Source of the DNA: UBA9630 sp037137555
Lineage (GTDB): Bacteria > Patescibacteriota > Minisyncoccia > Moranbacterales > UBA2206
Direction: 5' to 3'
DNA length: 5,766 bases
Assembly (NCBI GenBank): GCA_037137555.1
Contig: JBAXKA010000058.1
Location: 1-5,766, forward strand
The notes beneath the pieces were generated by a model, which saw nothing but the letters and a program-made list of their open reading frames with translations, ran no database searches and was not told the DNA's origin. Every line of letters starts with the position of its first letter. Position 1 is the stretch's first letter. The position numbers were made by a program, and so were the translations under genes. This document shows positions 1 through 4,605 of the stretch, in pieces.

Positions 1-19
1 TTAGTTAATACTACCTGAT

Positions 20-50
20 TATTGTAGCATAGTTTTTTGAAATGCAACAA
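20..50 (-). promoter_or_regulatory. Extended -10 promoter for a leftward gene outside the window
   Basis: Read on the minus strand, this stretch has TGC followed by TACAAT (TG at 29-28, hexamer at 26-21), an extended -10 of the same form as the promoters of pgk and the membrane-protein gene in this window. A weak -35 (TTGTTG, 50-45) sits 18 bases upstream. Transcription would begin near position 14 and run out of the left edge. It lies downstream of the pgk stop codon, so a separate leftward gene is expected just outside the window. That gene cannot be seen, and the site is AT-rich enough that chance is possible. Confidence 0.5.
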
Positions 51-71
51 TGGGAATTTAATTTTTTAATT

Positions 72-1115
72 TTAAAACCCATAATTTAATATTTCAATCC
101 CCGGCATTTTTTCTCCCGACAAATAATCCAACATCGCTCCGCCTCCAGTGGAAACAAAATCAACTTTATCCATGGCTTGATTTTTTTCTAAGATTTCTAA
201 TGTCTCTCCGCCACCAACAACTACAAAAGCGCCACTAGCCAAGACCGCGATTAGTATTTCATTTGAACTAATTGCATATTTTTCATCTTCAAATTTTCCG
301 GTTGGCCCGTTCCACACAATCGTCTTGGCATTAGCAATAATTTCTTTAAATTTTTCTATGGTTTTTGGACCAATGTCCAATCTGTCATCGATAAAATCAA
401 TTGGCAAAATTATTTTTTCACTAAATTTAGTTTTTTGATCCAACGCTTCATTAGCAATTTTTCCACCAACCAAAATATGATCGTATTTTTCTTCAAAAAA
501 TTTAATTACCGGCAATTTAGTTTCAATTTTTGCTCCACCAATAATGGCCACGGCGGGATGCATTGGATGTTCTTTGATAATTGTCATCTCGGCAATTTCT
601 TCTTGCAAACGAAAGCCCGCATAACTTGGCAAAATTTTAGCTACGCCAGTCACAGAAGCATGATCACGATGTGAAGCACTAAATGCATCGTTAATAAAAA
701 AATCAAAATTTTCCGCTAGTTTTTTGGAAAATTCTGGATCATTTTTTTCATCACCCGCATAAAAACGCACATTTTCTAGAAGTATTATGCCTTCACTTAA
801 ATTTTCCAAGGCTTCTTTGACTTTTTCTCCAAGACAATCAGCCACGAAAGTTATTTTTTCCACTAAGATTATTTCAGCATCATCCACAATCTGCTTTAAA
901 GAAAATTCCGGATTAACTTTTCCTTCGGGACGGCCAAGATGTGAAATCAAGGCCACTTTGCATTTTTTGCTCAATAAATAATCAATAGATTCTTTGGCTG
1001 CCAAAATCTTAAAATTTTCCTTCACCATTCCATTTTCAATTCCCACATTAAAATCCACCCGCAATAAAACATTTTTTCCTGCCACATCGGCATCTTGTAT
1101 TTTTCTTAATTGCAT
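72..1115 (-). CDS. pgk: Phosphoglycerate kinase, compact form
   Basis: Cytoplasmic glycolytic enzyme that transfers phosphate between 1,3-bisphosphoglycerate and ADP, giving 3-phosphoglycerate and ATP. Family signatures are present in order: LLRVDFN (17-23), SHLGRP (58-63), LLENVRF (112-118), INDAFSASHRDHAS (141-154), IIGGAKIETK (191-200), DIGPKT (247-252), VWNGPTGKFE (267-276), VVVGGGET (298-305) and STGGGA (322-327). At 347 residues it is shorter than the usual 390-415. Most of the loss is in the nucleotide-binding C-terminal domain, where the stretch between LVGGKIANEAL (about 215-225) and DIGPKT is cut to roughly 20 residues. Two positions look non-canonical by eye: the substrate-domain Arg of the usual TRI motif aligns with Lys36, and the Asp of the usual GGGDT motif is Glu304. 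The substrate-binding H59, R62, R117 and R150 appear kept, as do lysines 196 and 200. ATG at 1115 fits the family N terminus. No Shine-Dalgarno sequence is seen. It is transcribed alone from a promoter just upstream. Identity is certain; activity is inferred. Confidence 0.96.
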   Translation of the reverse strand: MQLRKIQDADVAGKNVLLRVDFNVGIENGMVKENFKILAAKESIDYLLSKKCKVALISHLGRPEGKVNPEFSLKQIVDDAEIILVEKITFVADCLGEKVKEALENLSEGIILLENVRFYAGDEKNDPEFSKKLAENFDFFINDAFSASHRDHASVTGVAKILPSYAGFRLQEEIAEMTIIKEHPMHPAVAIIGGAKIETKLPVIKFFEEKYDHILVGGKIANEALDQKTKFSEKIILPIDFIDDRLDIGPKTIEKFKEIIANAKTIVWNGPTGKFEDEKYAISSNEILIAVLASGAFVVVGGGETLEILEKNQAMDKVDFVSTGGGAMLDYLSGEKMPGIEILNYGF

Positions 1116-1144
1116 ATTTTTTATTGTTTAATTTTTATAATTAA

Positions 1145-1173
1145 ATTATAGCACAATTATTTTAAAAAATAAA
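1145..1173 (-). promoter_or_regulatory. pgk promoter, extended -10
   Basis: On the minus strand TGC (1153-1151) precedes a perfect TATAAT (1150-1145). A 17-base spacer would put the -35 at 1173-1168, which reads TTTATT and is poor, so recognition probably relies on the TG extension. Transcription should start near 1138, giving a pgk leader of about 22 bases with no Shine-Dalgarno match. The -35 region overlaps the T tract of the preceding operon's terminator. Confidence 0.7.
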
Positions 1174-1201
1174 AACCGGATTGTTTTTTGAAACAATCCG
1201 G
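1171..1201 (-). terminator. Intrinsic terminator of the trhP-HD-zinc-ribbon operon
   Basis: A perfect 11-base-pair stem (arms 1176-1186 and 1191-1201, ends CCGG/CCGG) closes a four-base loop. On the minus strand it is followed at once by five T (1175-1171) and then a further T-rich run. It starts seven bases past the stop codon of the small zinc-ribbon gene. The plus-strand side has no T tract after the stem, so it should work only leftward. It separates the upstream operon from pgk. Confidence 0.88.
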
Positions 1202-1208
1202 TAAAATC

Positions 1209-1544
1209 TTACTCATCTGCTGAAATCACTGGTGTTAAAATGCGAACGATATCGCGTATTTTTTTCACCAGCGCTTTTTGTGCTTTAGTATATTTTTCTA
1301 AATCCTGAAAAATATTACTGCATCCAGCACACTCAAAATGCGTAGTCCAGCCTCTTCCGCCGGGACCAAGAATTCCATTGTTTTTATTGTGCGCAATATA
1401 TTCGCGACTTCCGCAGATGCAATAAAACTCTATGGCGGGTTCTTTTTTTGGTGGCTTTCTCATCCACGAGTCCTGATTAATATCAAAGACTATACCATTG
1501 CCACTTTTCACCAACTCCTCAATTTTCGTGATGCTAGTTCCCAT
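1209..1544 (-). CDS. Small zinc-ribbon-like protein of unknown function
   Basis: A 111-residue protein I do not recognise. A central pair of cysteine clusters, C42-x-C44 and C72-x2-C75, separated by a Gly-rich segment (GILGPGGRGW, 57-66), suggests one zinc-ribbon knuckle fold. The first pair is CxC rather than the usual CxxC. Flanks are a basic PPKK patch (31-34) and a lysine-rich, probably helical C terminus (about 81-104). No signal peptide or membrane segment is seen, so it is probably cytoplasmic. It is the last gene of the leftward operon, 28 bases after the HD gene, and is followed by the terminator. ATG at 1544 is fixed by a near-perfect Shine-Dalgarno seven bases upstream, the only strong one seen in this window. 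Zinc binding is inferred from cysteine spacing. A role in nucleic-acid or protein binding is possible but not shown. Confidence 0.8.
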   Translation of the reverse strand: MGTSITKIEELVKSGNGIVFDINQDSWMRKPPKKEPAIEFYCICGSREYIAHNKNNGILGPGGRGWTTHFECAGCSNIFQDLEKYTKAQKALVKKIRDIVRILTPVISADE

Positions 1545-1550
1545 AATTCT

Positions 1551-1558
1551 TCCTCCTT
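1551..1558 (-). promoter_or_regulatory. Strong Shine-Dalgarno for the zinc-ribbon gene
   Basis: On the minus strand AAGGAGGA ends seven bases before the ATG at 1544, an almost full match to the anti-Shine-Dalgarno end of 16S rRNA at near-ideal spacing. No other gene start in the window has a comparable site, so this internal operon gene may be translated more strongly than, or independently of, its neighbours. Confidence 0.85.
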
Positions 1559-1572
1559 TTTTGAAAGTACAA

Positions 1573-2562
1573 CTAAATAAATTTCAGAAAATATTCCTTT
1601 GGTTGCATCTCTTTTGCCACCACCGCTTTCCACTTTGGATTAATCTCTGAAACACGCTCAACTTTTCCATTATTATAACACAATGGATCAATCACACGCG
1701 ACTTACAAAAAACTTGTGCGTCATAATTTTTTAAATTATTTTCACAACTTTTTTTATTATTCATTCTTGTCCAGAGTTTTTCAAGTATCGGGTCTTTTTC
1801 TAAATATATATTTATTTTTTCAAGCACTTTTTCATCGGTTGAATAAAGATCTGTTTTTGAAATATATTTATTTTCCCAGGCATATTTCAAATAATCACTA
1901 GTTGTGCGAAACATTGTCGCCGATTCGATGCCGGAATAAAAACGCTTATTGACCTGAAAAAACAAATCCGCAAACGCTTGTGCCAAATTATAATCAGCAA
2001 AAATCCATTGTCCGTTTTCTGTTTTTAAATTAGCTAATATATTTTTAATTTTTAAGGCCTGTTCTGGCGCGTATTTGCGATAATACCAAGCTGTTCGCAA
2101 GGAATAATCAATACGATCAGCACAAATATCTGGCAAGTTGTTTTCTTTTAAGGGAAAATTTTTATCGTTCAGGATATGTGCCAAATCAAAATCATATTTT
2201 AAAAGAATCTCGGGAATTTCAGAATTTTCTATAAAAGAATCCAGGATATTATCTTGATGGTTCTGTTCTTTTTGCGATCCTTCAGCAAAAACATAATCGC
2301 CACAATGCGAAAAAACACTGTGCGAAACATCATGAATAATTCCTGAGATTTGTTCTGACAAGGTTGCCCCAAATTTTCGCAAAAGCAAATAAACTCCCAC
2401 GGAATGTTCAAAACGAGAATGTTTTGTGCCAGGAAAAAACGGTTCAAAATAACCAGCCTGATCGACGCCTTGAAGTCTTTGTATTACATGACATTGCAAA
2501 AGTTCCAAAATCACTGGTTCAATAATTTCATTTTCACCATAAATTGGATCGCTATATCGCAT
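1573..2562 (-). CDS. HD-domain phosphohydrolase (COG1078/SAMHD1-like type)
   Basis: A 329-residue metal-dependent phosphohydrolase of the HD superfamily. The N-terminal half shows the hallmarks of the group containing bacterial YwfO-like and SAMHD1-like proteins: QRLQGVDQAG (28-37), PGTKHSRFEHSVGV (44-57), the HD pair in IIHDVSHSVFSH (75-86) and CADRIDYSLR (147-156). Predicted metal ligands are H53, H77, D78 and D149; H81 and H86 fit the catalytic HDxxHxxxxH pattern. Relatives act on dNTPs or other nucleotides; the substrate here cannot be told. The protein is shorter than many family members (400 or more), with a C-terminal third (about 230-329) I cannot place. Residues 1-10 (start MRYSDPIYGE) match the family's usual opening, which supports the ATG at 2562. 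It lies 31 bases after the U32 gene with no convincing promoter between, so it is probably cotranscribed. No Shine-Dalgarno sequence at useful spacing is visible. Confidence 0.88.
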   Translation of the reverse strand: MRYSDPIYGENEIIEPVILELLQCHVIQRLQGVDQAGYFEPFFPGTKHSRFEHSVGVYLLLRKFGATLSEQISGIIHDVSHSVFSHCGDYVFAEGSQKEQNHQDNILDSFIENSEIPEILLKYDFDLAHILNDKNFPLKENNLPDICADRIDYSLRTAWYYRKYAPEQALKIKNILANLKTENGQWIFADYNLAQAFADLFFQVNKRFYSGIESATMFRTTSDYLKYAWENKYISKTDLYSTDEKVLEKINIYLEKDPILEKLWTRMNNKKSCENNLKNYDAQVFCKSRVIDPLCYNNGKVERVSEINPKWKAVVAKEMQPKEYFLKFI

Positions 2563-2593
2563 AAAATTTTATGTCCAAAACAAAAACAACTAA

Positions 2594-3826
2594 CTAAATT
2601 ATTTTTCTGATTAAGTTACCATTCTCCAAAACTTGATCGAATTCAAAATAATATTTTTTATTATGTCCCCCATCTGCCACGGTAACTTCTTTTTTTTCGG
2701 AATTAAATATTTTTTTAATTTTTAATTTAATATTTTTCTCTGGCGTAATCGCTTCAAGCATATCTTCTTTGGAAATATGATTATGCAAACGCAAAATATT
2801 CAAATTATTTTCTTCGCCTTTCACTTCGCCCACAAACTGAAATTTAGCCGGATTATTTTTATTCTCAAAATTATGTTCCGGTTCTCGTCCCAAAAGAAAA
2901 CCAGTTGAATATCCCCGATGCACCAAATTATCCAGTTCTATTTTTTGTTCTTGAATTATTTTTTTAATTTCTTTTTCTGGTTTATTATTTTCCACTGCTG
3001 AAATTACCGCCCGATAAGCGCGTGTTACAATTGCAACATAATAGGCACTTTTGGCTCGCCCTTCAATTTTAAGCGAACTGACTCCAGCAGAAATTATTGC
3101 TTCCAAATGCTCGATCAAATTCAGATCATAACTATTAAAAAAATGTGTGCCGTGTCGATCTTCTTCCAGTTTAATTTCAAAGCGCTTTTGATCGTCAACG
3201 ACATTCATTTTTTTAATTTCCTGATAACCCCAACGACATGGCTGTGAGCAATCACCAAGATTAGCACTGCGATCATTCATCCATTTCGACAAAATACATC
3301 TGCCCGAATAACTCATACACATAGCACCATGCACAAAATATTCCAACTCAATATTTTTTGTTTTAGTTTTAATTTCTTTGATTTCCGCAAGCGATACTTC
3401 TCGGGCTAAAATAATTCTTTTTACGCCTTGCTTTTTCCAAAATTCCACTGCCGAAAAATTAGTCGCATTGGCTTGTGTAGAAAGATGAATTTCACATTCT
3501 GGCCAATATTTTTGAATTAACAAAATTATACCGGGATCGCTGGCAATAATCGCATCAACTTTTAGTTTTTTCAGAAAGAGAATATGTTTTTTAATTTTCT
3601 CTAAATGCTGATTATGGGCATAAATATTAAGCGTTATATATATTTTCTTTTTCTGTTTATGTACATACTCCACCGCTTCAACCAAATCATCTTTTGAAAA
3701 GCGATTAATCCGAACACGCAAAGAAAAATCTGGCATGCCACAATAAACAGCGTCTGCTCCAAAAGCAATTGCATATTTTAATTTTTCTAAATCCCCTGCG
3801 GGCGCTAATAATTCAATCCGTTTCAT
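2594..3826 (-). CDS. trhP: U32-family tRNA hydroxylation protein, TrhP (YegQ)-like
   Basis: A 410-residue U32-family protein. It opens with MKRIELLAPAGDLEKLK, the standard family start. A TIM-barrel-like catalytic region carries VHGAMCMSYSGRC (165-177) and GDCSQPCRW (192-199 region). This gives four cysteines (170, 177, 193, 197) at the positions that hold an iron-sulfur cluster in characterised relatives. EEDRHGTHFFNSYDLNLIEHL and SLKIEGRAKSAYY follow. The last roughly 80 residues match the U32 C-terminal beta domain. This pattern fits TrhP, which makes 5-hydroxyuridine at tRNA position 34 using prephenate, better than RlhA, UbiU/V or a true protease. ATG at 3826 is preferred over an in-frame TTG at 3862: the family starts here, and the extra codons would cover the promoter. 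It is first in the leftward operon. Subfamily assignment is from motif resemblance only, and the hydroxyl donor is uncertain in a reduced genome. Confidence 0.88.
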   Translation of the reverse strand: MKRIELLAPAGDLEKLKYAIAFGADAVYCGMPDFSLRVRINRFSKDDLVEAVEYVHKQKKKIYITLNIYAHNQHLEKIKKHILFLKKLKVDAIIASDPGIILLIQKYWPECEIHLSTQANATNFSAVEFWKKQGVKRIILAREVSLAEIKEIKTKTKNIELEYFVHGAMCMSYSGRCILSKWMNDRSANLGDCSQPCRWGYQEIKKMNVVDDQKRFEIKLEEDRHGTHFFNSYDLNLIEHLEAIISAGVSSLKIEGRAKSAYYVAIVTRAYRAVISAVENNKPEKEIKKIIQEQKIELDNLVHRGYSTGFLLGREPEHNFENKNNPAKFQFVGEVKGEENNLNILRLHNHISKEDMLEAITPEKNIKLKIKKIFNSEKKEVTVADGGHNKKYYFEFDQVLENGNLIRKII

Positions 3827-3833
3827 GTTTTTT

Positions 3834-3862
3834 AATCTAGCAAGAAAATCAAAGATTAGCAA
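3834..3862 (-). promoter_or_regulatory. Promoter of the trhP-like operon, probably leaderless
   Basis: On the minus strand a -35 TTGCTA (3862-3857), a 17-base spacer and an extended -10 (TGC, 3842-3840, then TAGATT, 3839-3834) precede the ATG at 3826 by seven bases. Transcription would begin on or one base before the start codon. The -35 overlaps that of the rightward promoter by five bases. The -10 hexamer matches the consensus at only four of six positions, so the TG extension and spacing carry the case. Confidence 0.6.
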
Positions 3863-3884
3863 TTTTAACTAAATATGCTACAAT
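3856..3884 (+). promoter_or_regulatory. Promoter of the membrane-protein gene, probably leaderless
   Basis: TTAGCA (3856-3861), a 17-base spacer, and an extended -10 made of TG (3876-3877), C and TACAAT (3879-3884). Six bases separate the hexamer from the ATG at 3891, so the expected +1 is the A of the start codon. There is no room for a leader or Shine-Dalgarno sequence. Confidence 0.68.
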
Positions 3885-3890
3885 AATAAA

Positions 3891-4448
3891 ATGTATATTG
3901 AGAATCACAAACAATTTGAAAAAAATTGGGAGGAACCAGAGTTGCTCGAAGCTCCTGATGCTGAAAAACTGATCGAACAACATTCTGCTGATTCGCTTTT
4001 ACATTGGAACGCTCCCGAGTTTGAAATGTTTGAGCAAAATAAAAAGCGCCTCGCCTATGCCGCGCTAATTCTTTTGGCTATTATTATTTATGCAACGCTT
4101 AGCAACAATCCAATCATGGCAATTGTTTTTGTGCTAATTGGTATTGTTGCTTATATGTATCTCAACAAAGAACCGCGCGACCTGGATTTTCAAATAGTGC
4201 CCGAAGGAATTTCAGCGAGCAAGGATTTTTATGCATTTGAAAATATTCGCTCTTTTTGGATTTTTTATGATCCGCAATATAAAAAAATAATCAGTCTACA
4301 CACAAAAAGTTATTTAACCGCTTTCGTGCATATTCCTATTCACAATGAAGATCCGGTTGAAATTCGCCGAATTTTGCTAAAATATATTCCAGAAATAAAG
4401 CAAGAACACGGGCCAGCAGAAATATTAGAAAATTTTCTGGGAATATAA
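3891..4448 (+). CDS. Two-helix membrane protein with cytoplasmic C-terminal domain, unknown function
   Basis: A 185-residue protein. An acidic soluble N terminus of about 50 residues ends in the segment HWNAPEFEMFEQNKKR (38-53). Two hydrophobic helices follow, about 54-70 and 74-91, joined by a very short SNNP turn, so it forms a membrane hairpin with both ends on the same side, probably the cytoplasm. The remaining roughly 90 residues alternate hydrophobic and polar residues (FQIVPEGISASKDFYAFENIRSF region, 100-122), like a small beta-rich pleckstrin-homology-like domain, and end in a helix (about 154-184). From memory, proteins with a W-x-APEFE motif, two helices and such a domain are common in Patescibacteria, but I cannot name a function. 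It has its own promoter, divergent from the trhP operon. ATG at 3891 is the only sensible start, since the next Met is residue 46. Confidence 0.85.
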   Translation: MYIENHKQFEKNWEEPELLEAPDAEKLIEQHSADSLLHWNAPEFEMFEQNKKRLAYAALILLAIIIYATLSNNPIMAIVFVLIGIVAYMYLNKEPRDLDFQIVPEGISASKDFYAFENIRSFWIFYDPQYKKIISLHTKSYLTAFVHIPIHNEDPVEIRRILLKYIPEIKQEHGPAEILENFLGI

Positions 4449-4469
4449 AATTTAAAATTAAATAAAGTG

Positions 4470-4542
4470 TGCGCTTAGCAGGAATCGAACCTGCGACCTT
4501 CTGGACCGCAACCAGACGCTCTATCCACTGAGCTATAAGCGC
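4470..4542 (-). tRNA. tRNA-Arg, anticodon GCG
   Basis: A complete 73-base cloverleaf on the minus strand. It has a perfect seven-pair acceptor stem (GCGCTTA with TAAGCGC), U8-A9, D stem GCTC/GAGC with AGTGGATA loop, anticodon stem TCTGG/CCAGA, loop TTGCGGT, five-base variable region and T stem GCAGG/CCTGC with loop TTCGAAT. The anticodon GCG (4509-4507) decodes CGC, and CGU by wobble. C35, G36 and A20 agree with known arginine identity elements. The discriminator is A (4470), and the next bases are CAC, so CCA is not encoded and must be added by the CCA-adding enzyme. G36-G37 is the context methylated by TrmD. It converges on the membrane-protein gene, whose stop lies 21 bases away, and diverges from recG. 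Confidence 0.96.
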
Positions 4543-4561
4543 AAAACGCTTCTGAAATTAT

Positions 4562-4588
4562 CTTATACGCAAATTAAAACAAAATCAA
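4562..4588 (-). promoter_or_regulatory. Possible tRNA-Arg promoter
   Basis: On the minus strand TATAAG (4567-4562) lies about 20 bases before the tRNA, with TTGATT (4588-4583) upstream at a short 15-base spacing. An overlapping GATAAT (4562-4557) is an alternative -10. The region must hold the tRNA promoter unless the tRNA is read from elsewhere, but the exact hexamers are uncertain. Confidence 0.35.
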
Positions 4589-4605
4589 CCTTTAAATTTT
4601 ATTTT

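Noticed and set aside
30..71. Possible terminator after pgk
   Set aside because: The stretch is AT-rich, but the best stem is only about four A-T pairs (AATT with AATT), too weak to call.
435..981. Short plus-strand open frames opposite pgk (435-674 and 787-981)
   Set aside because: They lie wholly antisense to a certain gene, have no ribosome site and encode low-complexity, Phe/Ser/Asn-rich sequence typical of the reverse of AT-rich coding DNA.
1338..2610. Open frames at 1338-1580, 1683-1901 and 2404-2610 on plus and 2229-2447 on minus
   Set aside because: All overlap the HD or zinc-ribbon genes in other frames and show no protein-like motifs or start signals.
2594..3826. Secreted collagenase-type protease reading of the U32 gene
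   Set aside because: No signal peptide is present, and the four cluster cysteines plus the C-terminal domain match RNA/cofactor hydroxylation members of the family.
3827..3862. In-frame TTG start giving the U32 protein 12 extra residues
   Set aside because: Family members begin at the MKRIELLAPAGD motif, the extra codons overlap the predicted promoter, and there is an ATG exactly at the family start.
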